A DNA stretch of 36,245 bases, from NCBI GenBank assembly GCA_002495625.1, contig DAGC01000002.1, positions 309,155 to 345,399 of the forward strand, in the 5' to 3' direction. A program made the position numbers and the translations under genes. Origin of the DNA: Methanobacterium sp. UBA375. GTDB taxonomy: Archaea > Methanobacteriota > Methanobacteria > Methanobacteriales > Methanobacteriaceae. This document shows positions 7,285-14,840 of the stretch, piece by piece (position 1 is the stretch's first letter; every line of letters starts with the position of its first letter). The notes beneath the pieces are model-generated. The model saw only the letters and a list, made by a program, of their open reading frames with translations. It had not been told where the DNA came from and did no database searches.

Positions 7285-8724
7285 ATGGAAACCTTTGAAA
7301 ATAATATGGAAACCTTTAATAAATTAGAATCAGAAGTGCGGAGTTATGTACGTAGTTTTCCAGCGGTATTTAAAACTGCTAAGGGCTCTAAATTATATGA
7401 TGAACAGGGAAATGAATATATAGATTTTTTCGCCGGAGCAGGAACCCTGAATTACGGACATAATAATCCGGTGGTATCAGAAGCCCTAATTGAGTATCTG
7501 AAGCAGGATGGACTGGTACATGGACTGGACATAGCAACCACCGCCAAGAGAGAGTTTATGGAGAAATTCAACGACACCATCCTGGGGCCCCGCCACATGG
7601 AATACAAGTTCCAGTTCTGCGGACCAACCGGTACCGACGCAGTGGAGACAGCCTTGAAACTTGCCAGGATGGTCAAGGGACGGTCGAATATCATCGCCTT
7701 CACCAACGCCTTCCACGGTATGACCATGGGGTCCATGTCGGCCACCGCCAACGAGTTCTACAGGGAGGAAGCCTTCACGAACCGGGCGAACGTGACATTC
7801 GTACCCTTCGACGGCTACTTCGGCCAAGATATAGATACCGCGGGTTACCTGAGACAGTTACTGGAGGATAAAAGCAGTGGACTGGACCTCCCGGCGGCCA
7901 TAATACTGGAGACAGTACAGGCAGAAGGAGGAGTCAACGTGGCCTCCAAGAAGTGGCTTAAGGAGATAGAGAAGCTGTGCCGGGAATATGATATCTTACT
8001 CATTGTGGATGATATCCAGGTGGGTAACGGCCGTACCGGGTCCTTCTTCAGCTTCGAAGAGGCAGGGATAAGTCCGGATATCATAACCTTATCTAAGTCC
8101 ATTGGGGGTGGACTGCCGCTTTCACTGGTACTCATGAAATCAGAGCTGGACAGGTGGAAACCGGGACAGCACTCCGGGACCTTCCGGGGAAATAACCTGG
8201 CCTTCATCGCAGCCTCGAACCTCTTGAGCTACTGGGAAGATGATGAACTATCCCGGGAGATATGTAAAAAGGAACAGTTACTCCGGGACAGGCTTATGGA
8301 TATATCCCGGGAATACGATTCCCTGGAGACAGATGTGAGGGGTAGAGGCATGATATATGGTTTACAGATACCTGATCAGGGCTTCTGCGGAGACGTATCA
8401 GCCGAAGCCTTCTCCCAGGGTCTGGTAATAGAATTATCCGGTGCTGATTCCGATGTGGTTAAGTTCCTCCCGCCCCTGGTGATAGAGGAAGAAATCCTGG
8501 AGGAAGGACTGGACATAGTAGAAGAAGCAATCTACACGGTCTATAATCGAAAGGAATCCATCAACCAGATCTTAAATCATGATCAGCTCTTCGACCAGAA
8601 GGAGTCCATCAACCAGGAACTGGATCAAAAGGACACCATCAACCAGAAGTTAGATCAGAGGGAATCCATAAATCAAGTGTTGAATCAGAAGGAGTCCATC
8701 AACCAGATTTTGAATTCCAAGTGA
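7285..8724 (+). CDS. ectB: Diaminobutyrate-2-oxoglutarate aminotransferase with C-terminal repeat tail
   Basis: EctB is a PLP enzyme that converts aspartate-semialdehyde plus glutamate to L-2,4-diaminobutyrate, the first step of ectoine synthesis. It is a class III aminotransferase: GAGTLNYGHNNP near the N-terminus, the PLP phosphate loop FCGPTGTDAVETALKLAR, DDIQVGNGRTG with the PLP-ring Asp, and the Schiff-base Lys271 in TLSKSIGGG. The core ends around residue 422, the usual EctB length. The remaining roughly 57 residues are five tandem ESINQ-type units (consensus ESINQxLxQK) that are not part of a normal EctB. They look like a recent microsatellite-like expansion, Gln/Asn-rich and probably helical. 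Catalysis should be unaffected. Confidence 0.93.
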   Translation: METFENNMETFNKLESEVRSYVRSFPAVFKTAKGSKLYDEQGNEYIDFFAGAGTLNYGHNNPVVSEALIEYLKQDGLVHGLDIATTAKREFMEKFNDTILGPRHMEYKFQFCGPTGTDAVETALKLARMVKGRSNIIAFTNAFHGMTMGSMSATANEFYREEAFTNRANVTFVPFDGYFGQDIDTAGYLRQLLEDKSSGLDLPAAIILETVQAEGGVNVASKKWLKEIEKLCREYDILLIVDDIQVGNGRTGSFFSFEEAGISPDIITLSKSIGGGLPLSLVLMKSELDRWKPGQHSGTFRGNNLAFIAASNLLSYWEDDELSREICKKEQLLRDRLMDISREYDSLETDVRGRGMIYGLQIPDQGFCGDVSAEAFSQGLVIELSGADSDVVKFLPPLVIEEEILEEGLDIVEEAIYTVYNRKESINQILNHDQLFDQKESINQELDQKDTINQKLDQRESINQVLNQKESINQILNSK

Positions 8725-8782
8725 ATCTTCCATAAATAAGATTTTTGAATTCCAAGTGAATCCATTAACTGGATTCCTTTAA
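8554..8782 (+). repeat. 30-bp tandem repeat array at and beyond the ectB 3' end
   Basis: In frame there are five units: 8554-8601 (48 bp, with an 18-bp insertion), then 8602-8631, 8632-8661, 8662-8691 and 8692-8721, each encoding [ED][ST]INQxL[ND]xx. Beyond the TGA (8722-8724) two more degenerate units are visible. GTGAATCTTCCATAAATAAG followed by ATTTTTGAATTCCAA (about 8721-8755) and GTGAATCCATTAACTGGATT (about 8757-8776) both align with the coding unit GGAATCCATCAACCAGATTT. The array therefore crosses the present stop codon. Confidence 0.8.
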
Positions 8783-8812
8783 TTTTCTTTAAACAAACTG
8801 GGAGTTATTTTA

Positions 8813-9205
8813 ATGATAGTTAGAAAGATAGATGATATAATCGACACTGAACGAGAGGTGTACGCACCTAACGGTAACTGGGTGAGCAGGCGCCTGCTTC
8901 TTAAGGAGGATAATATGGGTTTCTCCTTCCATGAAACAGTGATTTTTAAGGGTACCGAGACCAGAATATGGTATAAAAACCACGTAGAGGCAGTGTACTG
9001 TGTGGAGGGTGAAGGGGAAGTGGAAACAATCAGGGATGGGAAGGTGTATCCCATACGTCCCGGTACGCTCTATGCCCTGGATAAACATGACCAGCACTAT
9101 CTAAGAGCCCGGGGTAGTGACTTACGATTACTCTGTGTTTTCAACCCCCCACTGGTTGGTGATGAGGTGCATGATGAGGAGGGTTCCTATCCTGAGGGGG
9201 ATTAA
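8813..9205 (+). CDS. ectC: Ectoine synthase
   Basis: EctC is a small cupin that closes N-gamma-acetyl-DABA into ectoine with loss of water. The 130 residues show the family pattern. The iron ligands known from studied EctC enzymes (Glu, Tyr and His spaced 28 and 8 residues apart) are present as Glu59 (NHVEAVYC), Tyr87 (GTLYALD) and His95 (KHDQHYL). Other conserved parts are WVSRRLLLKEDNMGFSFHET and VFNPPLVGDEVHDEEGSYP. ATG 8813 has GGAG 8 nt upstream. It follows ectB by 88 bp that include the repeat spill-over, and ends the operon. No ectoine hydroxylase (ectD) or aspartokinase (ask_ect) is adjacent, so ectoine itself is the expected product. Confidence 0.95.
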   Translation: MIVRKIDDIIDTEREVYAPNGNWVSRRLLLKEDNMGFSFHETVIFKGTETRIWYKNHVEAVYCVEGEGEVETIRDGKVYPIRPGTLYALDKHDQHYLRARGSDLRLLCVFNPPLVGDEVHDEEGSYPEGD

Positions 9206-9374
9206 ATCCCATTGAATCAGTAAAGCGTTATCTTCACTTTTAATTCTTTTTTAATCAGTATTTTTTTTTATTTGGTTAGACTTATTTTTATCCATCTCTT
9301 TTTACTATTGGTACATGGAGCCATGCTTTCAGGTATAGCAAAATTATTAAGAAATTGGGGACTTAAATTAAACT

Positions 9375-9722
9375 ATGAATTTAAAATTTCTGGTAATGGG
9401 AGTGTTACTCTTAGTGGGGATTGTGGCTATATCAGGCTGCACACAAAATGGGCAGAATACAACCGAATCCACTGCTCCGAATACGGTGACCATAGAAAAT
9501 TTCGCATTTAATCCACAGGAAATGACCGTGAAGGTGGGGACCACTGTAACCTGGGTAAATAGGGAAACTGATCACGATGTGGTAAGTGATACAGGTGTAT
9601 TTACAAGTCCAGTACTCGCTAATGGGGAGAATTTTACCCATACTTTCACTGAAGCTGGTGAGTATCCCTACCATTGTGGATTACATCCCTCCATGACTGG
9701 TAAAATAATCGTTGAAAATTAA
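9375..9722 (+). CDS. Plastocyanin-like cupredoxin lipoprotein
   Basis: This 115-residue exported blue-copper protein has an N-terminal signal helix ending in the lipobox AISGC, with Cys22 as likely lipid anchor. A Thr/Ser/Asn spacer leads to a plastocyanin-type beta sandwich (VTIENFAFNPQEMTVKVGTTVTWVN). The type 1 copper ligands are visible as His67 (ETDHDVV), Cys101, His104 and Met107 (YHCGLHPSM). It should sit on the outer face of the cytoplasmic membrane and transfer single electrons or hold copper. The next gene, 26 bp downstream, encodes a small membrane protein with paired histidines, so the two may be redox partners. Confidence 0.88.
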   Translation: MNLKFLVMGVLLLVGIVAISGCTQNGQNTTESTAPNTVTIENFAFNPQEMTVKVGTTVTWVNRETDHDVVSDTGVFTSPVLANGENFTHTFTEAGEYPYHCGLHPSMTGKIIVEN

Positions 9723-9748
9723 GGGTAGTAATTAATAAAGGTATCCGA

Positions 9749-10141
9749 ATGTTAAGTGAAATAGCGTATTTTCCCATCCTGGGAAAGCCATTGGTATTAT
9801 ATATGGGCATCACTACCCTCCTCCTATTTATTATCACGGCTTCTATGGGGCTTATGATTTTTAGAGGCGTAAGAATACCCTTCAAATTCCATCCCATGAT
9901 GGCGGGGATTTCTATTACTGTGGGGATTGTCCATGGTATTTTAGGGGTGTCCACGGGTAGGTCATTTGTGATTCTCCTGGGTATCACCACGATTTTCCTG
10001 TTTATCATCACAGCATCACTAGGACTCCTGATTTTTAAAGGGAAGAGCATACCCTTTAAAATTCACCCTACCATGGCCAGCCTCGGTATAATCACTGGGA
10101 TAATCCATGGTAGTGTGGGAATATCAATCTATCTCTTATGA
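9749..10141 (+). CDS. Duplicated four-helix membrane protein with two H-X13-H motifs
   Basis: The 130 residues form two copies of a 58-residue unit: helix (GITTLLLFIITASMGLMIF / GITTIFLFIITASLGLLIF), basic loop (RIPFKFHP / SIPFKIHP), helix (ISITVGIVHGILG / LGIITGIIHGSVG). Each second helix carries two His exactly 14 positions apart: His48/His62 and His106/His120. Paired H-X13-H motifs on two helices of a four-helix bundle are how b-type cytochromes of the bc1 and b561 kind hold two hemes, one near each membrane face. Heme binding is inferred, not shown. No close family is recognised. The likely partner is the cupredoxin just upstream. Confidence 0.75.
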   Translation: MLSEIAYFPILGKPLVLYMGITTLLLFIITASMGLMIFRGVRIPFKFHPMMAGISITVGIVHGILGVSTGRSFVILLGITTIFLFIITASLGLLIFKGKSIPFKIHPTMASLGIITGIIHGSVGISIYLL

Positions 10142-10242
10142 TAGGCCAGGATTATAATTAGATACGATTATTAGAATGTAATGCCAAAGTTATAGTAAGG
10201 AACAATTATACAGTTTAGTAATAAGGAGTGGAGTGAGGATCT

Positions 10243-10473
10243 ATGGCTGATTTCAAGTACTTGGAAAAACGGGAGAAAATTATAGAAAAAAAGAAGGCAG
10301 AACTTGAAGATAAAACCAAAAATCTCCTGCATGAATCTAAAATGAATAAAATTAAAGAAAAATATGACACATTAGTTAAAAAGAAGAAGTCTGGTAAGTT
10401 CGACCTCGAGGATGAAATTCTCCTGGGAATCTATAAAGATGCCATAGAAATAGAGGAAAAAGAGAATAAATAA
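10243..10473 (+). CDS. Small charged coiled-coil protein, function unknown
   Basis: This 76-residue protein is rich in Lys and Glu. Residues about 5-50 form heptad-like helices (LEKREKIIEKKKAELEDK, NKIKEKYDTLVKKKK), ending in GKFDLEDEILLGIYKDAIEIEEKENK. There are no Cys, no signal peptide and no membrane segment. The start has a purine-rich GGAGTGGAGTGAGG upstream. It stands alone between the redox pair and the tRNA gene. No family is recognised; a structural or nucleic-acid-associated role is possible but unsupported. Confidence 0.65.
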   Translation: MADFKYLEKREKIIEKKKAELEDKTKNLLHESKMNKIKEKYDTLVKKKKSGKFDLEDEILLGIYKDAIEIEEKENK

Positions 10474-10481
10474 TAATAAGT

Positions 10482-10552
10482 AGTCCCTGGCGGAGTCGAA
10501 CCGCCGTCGAAAGGTCCAGAGCCTCACAGGATTGCCACTACCCCAAGGGACT
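10482..10552 (-). tRNA. tRNA-Gln(CUG)
   Basis: On the minus strand 71 nt fold as a tRNA. The acceptor stem is AGTCCCT/AGGGACT and the T arm is GGCGG-TTCGACT-CCGCC. The D arm is a GGG/TCC stem with a TAGTGGCAA loop, and the anticodon loop CTCTGGA has anticodon CTG after U33. The A1-U72 pair is the identity element that archaeal GatDE uses to pick Glu-tRNA-Gln for amidation, in line with the Gln assignment. CCA is not encoded. The fourth and fifth anticodon-stem pairs are weak (G-U and U-U). Confidence 0.9.
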
Positions 10553-10573
10553 TAAAAAGTTAATTTTATTTTT

Positions 10574-10588
10574 AGGGTTTATATATCT
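10574..10588 (-). promoter_or_regulatory. TATA box of the tRNA-Gln gene
   Basis: Read on the minus strand, GATATATAAACCC lies about 25-35 bp upstream of the tRNA 5' end, the standard distance for an archaeal box A. Confidence 0.55.
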
Positions 10589-10683
10589 TTGTATGTAAAG
10601 CTATTGCTGGAGAAATAGACTATTTATTATATTTAGTTCTATTGTCATAATTAGTACTAGGCAGGTGTTTCGGGGAATATTTC

Positions 10684-11109
10684 ATGGACAAGGAGAGAAT
10701 ATACATCAAGTTAGATGAGATAGATCAGTACCTTAAGGAGATAGAAGAAATCATACCTTCTTCATCTGCAGAGTATTCTACAGACCCAATGAGGAAGAGG
10801 GCACTTGAAAGACTGATTCAGATAACCGTAGAGTCAGTTATGGATGTTTCGGCCATACTTGTTAAGGAGATGAGGCTGGGGCTACCCTATGGTGAAGAAG
10901 ATTTCCTGGATAAAATCAGTGGAACGGTTTTAAGCCCGGTCCTGGTGGAGAAACTCAGGGAGATGAAGGGTTTTCGGAACATATTGGTACATGGATATTC
11001 TCAAATCGACGATGAAAGGGTTTATGAAATTCTTACTAGTGATATAGAGGATGTAATAGAATTTAAAGAGGCAGTTATTGAGTTTCTAAGGAGAACTGAG
11101 GATGATTGA
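10684..11109 (+). CDS. hepT: HepT-like toxin
   Basis: This 141-residue all-helical HEPN-fold protein has the signature R-X4-H-X-Y at Arg98, His103 and Tyr105 (FRNILVHGY), the RNase motif of HepT toxins. In characterised HepT/MntA systems the toxin cleaves RNA, and its partner silences it by adding AMP groups to the Tyr. The 3' end overlaps the antitoxin gene by 8 bp, the usual tight toxin-antitoxin layout. The family is common in archaea, where it is linked to phage defence and stress. Confidence 0.88.
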   Translation: MDKERIYIKLDEIDQYLKEIEEIIPSSSAEYSTDPMRKRALERLIQITVESVMDVSAILVKEMRLGLPYGEEDFLDKISGTVLSPVLVEKLREMKGFRNILVHGYSQIDDERVYEILTSDIEDVIEFKEAVIEFLRRTEDD

Positions 11110-11485
11110 TACTGTAAAAGTTCAGGCCATCTTAAGCAAACTGCAGGTCAAGATGGAAGAGGATCCAGATATACTGGCTGTAATACTCTACGGTAGTTAT
11201 GCCCGGGGGGAGGAAGCAAGGGATGTGGATTTATGCCTGGTTTTATTCCCAGATAAAGCCCGAAAGGGCCTTGATAAACGGATAGAGTACTCTTACTATG
11301 ACATGATTGATGTCCAGGTATTTCAGGATCTGCCCCTCTACATGAGGCCCCGTATCATCAAAGAAGGTAAACTGTTGCATGTGAAGAACGAAGATCTACT
11401 TTACGATGTTGCAATTGAAACAGCCAAGGAATATGAGCTCTACCGTCCAAAATATGAGATGTATCTTGATTCTATAGCGAAATAA
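11102..11485 (+). CDS. mntA: MNT-type minimal nucleotidyltransferase antitoxin
   Basis: This 127-residue nucleotidyltransferase has the hallmark ILYGSYARGEEARDVDL: Gly31-Ser32, followed by the metal-binding Asp41 and Asp43. In studied systems this enzyme transfers AMP from ATP to the Tyr of the HepT R-X4-H-X-Y motif and thereby neutralises it. The third acidic residue is probably the Asp of IDVQVFQDL. It overlaps hepT, so the two are co-translated. Both active-site motifs are intact, which suggests a working pair. Confidence 0.88.
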   Translation: MIDTVKVQAILSKLQVKMEEDPDILAVILYGSYARGEEARDVDLCLVLFPDKARKGLDKRIEYSYYDMIDVQVFQDLPLYMRPRIIKEGKLLHVKNEDLLYDVAIETAKEYELYRPKYEMYLDSIAK

Positions 11486-11560
11486 AGCGTCTATTGCATA
11501 GTAGACAAAAAACTCAAAATACCTTAAATAAATAGGAGATATTAGAGAAAAAAGAAGTTA

Positions 11561-12076
11561 TCATATGTTTAAAAACCTAAACTCATCTGGGTTTTCCCTG
11601 ATTATCCGGTCTGACTCTTCTTTAAGGTCAGCCACTTCCCTGGTTAGGTTGTCGATGTAGGGGGTTAACACGCTGGGTTCCACCTTTTCCTGTCCCTGGT
11701 TTAAGCTGTTGTTCAGGACGTTGTTCAGGTAGATCTTGTACTCTGTTAACTGGATCATCTTCTCTAATAACTGGATTTCATTACCCAGATATTCATGGTA
11801 AACCCCACTGGCCTGGCTTAATGCCTGATTATCACTGGCCAGCGCCCTCCGGGCATCGTCGATACTTTTCTGGTACATGGTGATGGCGCCAGAGTAATCC
11901 CCTGCATTTTCCAAGTCCACGGCCTGGTCGAAATAGGTGGTGGCATTATCTTTAAGCTCCTGGGATGCCTTTATGGATTCCTGTGTTTTTAGAGTGTTGT
12001 ATTGGGTGTAGGCGAAATATCCTATTACCACGGCAGCTATAAGGATGATGATCAGGATAATATAACTCTTTTTCAT
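11561..12076 (-). CDS. Membrane-anchored helical (TPR-like) protein
   Basis: The 171-residue protein has an N-terminal signal-anchor (KKSYIILIIILIAAVVIGYFAY). An extracytoplasmic helical region follows. Residues about 45-80 (YFDQAVDLENAGDYSGAITMYQKSIDDARRAL) look like a tetratricopeptide repeat, and the rest is coiled-coil-like (EYLGNEIQLLEKMIQLTEYKIYL, then REVADLKEESDRII). There are no catalytic motifs. It is probably a scaffold outside the membrane. It lies 25 bp downstream of cbiF on the same strand and may be co-transcribed, without an obvious functional link. Confidence 0.65.
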   Translation of the reverse strand: MKKSYIILIIILIAAVVIGYFAYTQYNTLKTQESIKASQELKDNATTYFDQAVDLENAGDYSGAITMYQKSIDDARRALASDNQALSQASGVYHEYLGNEIQLLEKMIQLTEYKIYLNNVLNNSLNQGQEKVEPSVLTPYIDNLTREVADLKEESDRIIRENPDEFRFLNI

Positions 12077-12101
12077 TCAGTAAATCTCCGATAAGTACTG
12101 G

Positions 12102-12860
12102 TTAGGATTTCCTGTATTCATGACTGAAACTCTTATCATACAGTTTGGATGGTGTGACCTCTCCGGGATCCAGCACTCTACCCACCACGATTATGGCGGT
12201 CTTGGTGAGCCCGGCACTTTTAACCTTATCTGCTATATCCTCCAGGGTCCCCCTTACTATTTCTTCATCCTCCCAGGATGCCTTTTTAACCACGGCTACC
12301 GGTGTGTCAGTGGGGTAATGGGTTTTAAGTTCCTCTGCTACCTCTTCGATCATCTGCACGCCCAGGAAGATGCACATGGTGGCCTGGTGCTCGGCCAGGC
12401 ACTTGATTGCTTCCTTATCTGGTTTGGGTGTTCTGCCCTCTGGGCGGGTTATTATAACCGTTTGTGAAACCTCTGGGAGGGTTAGTTCACTTTTCAGTGC
12501 AGCGGAAACTGCAAAGAGGCTGCTTACACCTGGTATTATCTCGTAGTTAATGTTTTTCTCCCTGAGCTTTTCTATCTGCTCCCCGATGGCCCCGTAGATG
12601 GAGGGGTCTCCGGTGTGCACCCTGGCAACTAAATGGCCTTTACTGGTTTTTTTTTCCATTATATCTATTATTTCATCCAGGTTCAATGTGGCGCTGTTGT
12701 AAATTTGAGCATCTGGTTTGGCTTCATTTAAAACTTCTTTATTTACCAGTGAACCGGCGTAGATTATTGTATCTGCCTTTTTTATTATTTTATAAGCCTT
12801 TAAGGTGAGAAGTTCCGGGTCTCCCGGGCCCCCTCCGATAAATACCACTTTTCCTTTCAT
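12102..12860 (-). CDS. cbiF: Cobalt-precorrin-4 C11-methyltransferase
   Basis: This 252-residue enzyme of the tetrapyrrole methylase fold transfers a methyl group from SAM to C11 of cobalt-precorrin-4 in the anaerobic cobamide pathway, which methanogens need for the corrinoid cofactor of methyl-H4MPT:CoM methyltransferase. Family motifs are the N-terminal GGGPGDPELLTLKAYKIIKKAD, YAGSLVNKEVL, RVHTGDPSIYGAIGEQI, the PGVSSLFAVSAAL region and VVKKASWEDEEIVRGTL. YAGSL and HTGDPSIYGAI are typical of CbiF/CobM rather than of the paralogous CbiH or CbiL. No other cbi gene is nearby, as is common in scattered archaeal cobamide genes. Confidence 0.9.
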   Translation of the reverse strand: MKGKVVFIGGGPGDPELLTLKAYKIIKKADTIIYAGSLVNKEVLNEAKPDAQIYNSATLNLDEIIDIMEKKTSKGHLVARVHTGDPSIYGAIGEQIEKLREKNINYEIIPGVSSLFAVSAALKSELTLPEVSQTVIITRPEGRTPKPDKEAIKCLAEHQATMCIFLGVQMIEEVAEELKTHYPTDTPVAVVKKASWEDEEIVRGTLEDIADKVKSAGLTKTAIIVVGRVLDPGEVTPSKLYDKSFSHEYRKS

Positions 12861-13241
12861 ATGGATTGTATTGGGTGGAGGGTGTATTTATCTTTGATTA
12901 ATATTTTGAGAGATTTTGGTGGCCAACGATCTGCTTTTTAGAATTTTTTTTGGATTTTTAAATTGGGTCTACCAATATTTTGTTTATTGATAAAACAGAA
13001 AGGTTTATTTTTCATGTTTCATTTTTTGAAAAAATTTTAAAATCAGCGTAATCCATAAAAAAACTACCATTTTTACTTCGTTAAATCATATATAAAGTGT
13101 TAAAACCCCATATTTTTCTATCTATAAAACAAACATTTATTAAGGTCTTGATCTCAAATATTCCACTATATCCAGAAGCAATCCTATTACAGGACTTTGG
13201 ATAATTGAGGTGGTAAAATAGATAAAAAACTACTCCTAGCA
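12861..13241 (+). promoter_or_regulatory. AT-rich spacer with promoter of the pseudomurein-binding gene
   Basis: This roughly 380 bp gap separates divergent cbiF and the surface-protein gene. It is AT-rich with many T runs. A good TATA box, CATATATAAAG (about 13087-13097), would place transcription start near 13120 and leave a leader of about 100 nt. GAGGTG (13208-13213) is the likely ribosome binding site. No other gene or conserved RNA structure was recognised. Confidence 0.45.
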
Positions 13242-14771
13242 GTGATGCTATTCTTGGCTATATCACTGCCCATAACTGTAGATACTGTTTCAGCTGCAAC
13301 TAACACCAGCACCACCACTAAAATAACAGTCAGTCAATTAACCACTGCAGCTTCAAGTGTTAATAGTTTTTACAAGACCAATAAACGACTGCCCAACTAC
13401 GTGACCATTTCCGGTAAACAGCTTACCATGCCCCAGTATTTATACATGATAACCACCGAAACATCACAATTGAACAGCGGTTCAACAGCAGCCATCACAG
13501 TAAAAAATGTTAACGTTGCTCCCAAGCCAACGGAAAGCCTGAAAAAGGGAAACATCCAGAAAACAGAGTACGTTAGTGTGGCTAAGAATTTGAAAAAATT
13601 CATGGACACCAACGGGAGAGTACCCAACTTCCAGAGCACGTCCCGGGGGAACATCAAGTTTGAGACTATGGTGGACACCTACAGCCGGATCCTGATCTTC
13701 TATAAAACCAATAAGAGACTGCCTAACTACGTGGAAGTGGCACCCTGGACTGGTAAAAGCTACACCACAACGGAAGGTAGTACTGGAACTGGAACCACAC
13801 CATCGACACCATCCACACCAACTACCGATGTAGTCACAGTCACTCCTACTCAATTAAATGAGGCAGTAGCCAGTGTTAAAACCTATGTTGAAAGTAGAAA
13901 CAAGATGCCCACTACCGTAACGGTAGCCGGTAAAACCATACAGATATCCCAATTCCTACAGCTTCTAGCACAACGAATAATCGATTTAAACAGTGGAAAA
14001 AACGTTAATCTGAAAACTAAGACGATTAACATGGCCACCGCGCCATCAGAAAACATCAAATCAGGGAATATTCAGAAAACAGAGTTTATATCCTTAGCAA
14101 GCAAGATCGCCGTTCTTTCAAGCGGCAGCAGAGTACCCAATTACTGGAGTACCACACTGGGAAGTATGAGATACGAATCAACGACATACCTGTTTTTAAA
14201 GGCCATCACCTTCTACAACACCAACAAACGATTACCCAACTATATTTACACTCCACGCTGGACTGGAACCACAACCACAGGAATGACCAGTTCTATAGTA
14301 CGACCAGTTTACATCATATCAGACAAAATAAGCAACAATGCTACCGACAACGCCCGGATCAATGCAGTTATTGCTGAACTTAAGAAATTAGGAATCACTG
14401 CCTACAACTACGGTGTCGGCGCAAACAACATAGCCATCTTAAGTAACACCAACGTACCCATCAATGCCCTGATAGTGCAGTTCTTTGGAGGGGCCTGCGC
14501 AGCAACCCTGAATGAAATGGGAACATCCTATTATAAGAGTTTAAAAGATACCAAGAAGGTGTTCACTGTATTTACAGACGGAGCTAAAAAGATAACCGGG
14601 TTAGCCTGGTTAGAACGAGCACACGACGATAACTTCAGCCCAGCATCCTTCACCGGACTGGCCAATCCAGACAAATACCTCACAAACAACGGCTACAAAT
14701 ATTACGAAGGTTACAACAGCAGCAAACTCAATGAACTGGTGCAGATACTCTACAAGGAAGCTACCAGCTAA
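13242..14771 (+). CDS. Secreted pseudomurein-binding repeat protein
   Basis: A signal peptide (hydrophobic stretch ending TVDTVSA) is followed by two super-repeats of about 150 residues joined by a Gly/Thr/Pro linker (TEGSTGTGTTPSTPSTPTTD). Each super-repeat contains pseudomurein-binding type units with the motif N-x-R-[LV]-P-N-[YF], six in total (KTNKRLPNYV, TNGRVPNFQS, KTNKRLPNYV, ESRNKMPTTV, GSRVPNYWST, NTNKRLPNYI). The C-terminal domain (about residues 355-509) runs from a YIISDKI.NNATDNARINAVI segment through FFGGACAATLNEMGTSYYKSL to LAWLERAHDDNFSPASFTGL, and recurs in Methanobacterium surface proteins. It should attach to the pseudomurein wall. The positional start GTG 13242 lacks basic residues and a binding site. 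The frame continues upstream to ATA 13218, which follows GAGGTG by 5 nt and would give a normal IDKKLLLAVMLFLA signal start. Confidence 0.85.
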   Translation: MMLFLAISLPITVDTVSAATNTSTTTKITVSQLTTAASSVNSFYKTNKRLPNYVTISGKQLTMPQYLYMITTETSQLNSGSTAAITVKNVNVAPKPTESLKKGNIQKTEYVSVAKNLKKFMDTNGRVPNFQSTSRGNIKFETMVDTYSRILIFYKTNKRLPNYVEVAPWTGKSYTTTEGSTGTGTTPSTPSTPTTDVVTVTPTQLNEAVASVKTYVESRNKMPTTVTVAGKTIQISQFLQLLAQRIIDLNSGKNVNLKTKTINMATAPSENIKSGNIQKTEFISLASKIAVLSSGSRVPNYWSTTLGSMRYESTTYLFLKAITFYNTNKRLPNYIYTPRWTGTTTTGMTSSIVRPVYIISDKISNNATDNARINAVIAELKKLGITAYNYGVGANNIAILSNTNVPINALIVQFFGGACAATLNEMGTSYYKSLKDTKKVFTVFTDGAKKITGLAWLERAHDDNFSPASFTGLANPDKYLTNNGYKYYEGYNSSKLNELVQILYKEATS

Positions 14772-14785
14772 AACAAAGAATTAAA

Positions 14786-14840
14786 GGGTATTAACACCCT
14801 TTTCTAAATTTTTTTTAAATTTTTTTTAAAATTTTTATTT
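14786..14840 (+). terminator. T-rich terminator after the surface-protein gene
   Basis: AAAGGGTATTAACACCCTTTTCTAAATTTTTTTT begins with a small hairpin (AAAGGGT/ACACCCTTT region, about 14786-14804). Several long T runs follow, an expected end of the surface-protein transcript. Confidence 0.5.

Noticed and set aside
7452..8207. Long open frames on the minus strand of ectB
   Set aside because: They are opposite-strand shadows of a well-recognised gene and have low-complexity, unprotein-like translations.
8554..8782. CRISPR array
   Set aside because: The 30-bp units are contiguous, mostly in-frame coding repeats without unique spacers, and no cas genes are present.
9272..9511. 79-codon plus-strand frame overlapping the cupredoxin start
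   Set aside because: It overlaps a gene with intact signal peptide and copper ligands; its second half is the cupredoxin sequence read out of frame.
12120..12467. Plus-strand 115-codon frame opposite cbiF
   Set aside because: Opposite-strand shadow; cbiF motifs are complete on the minus strand.
13397..13853. Minus-strand frames within the pseudomurein-binding gene
   Set aside because: Shadows of a repeat-rich gene with clear signal peptide and wall-binding motifs.
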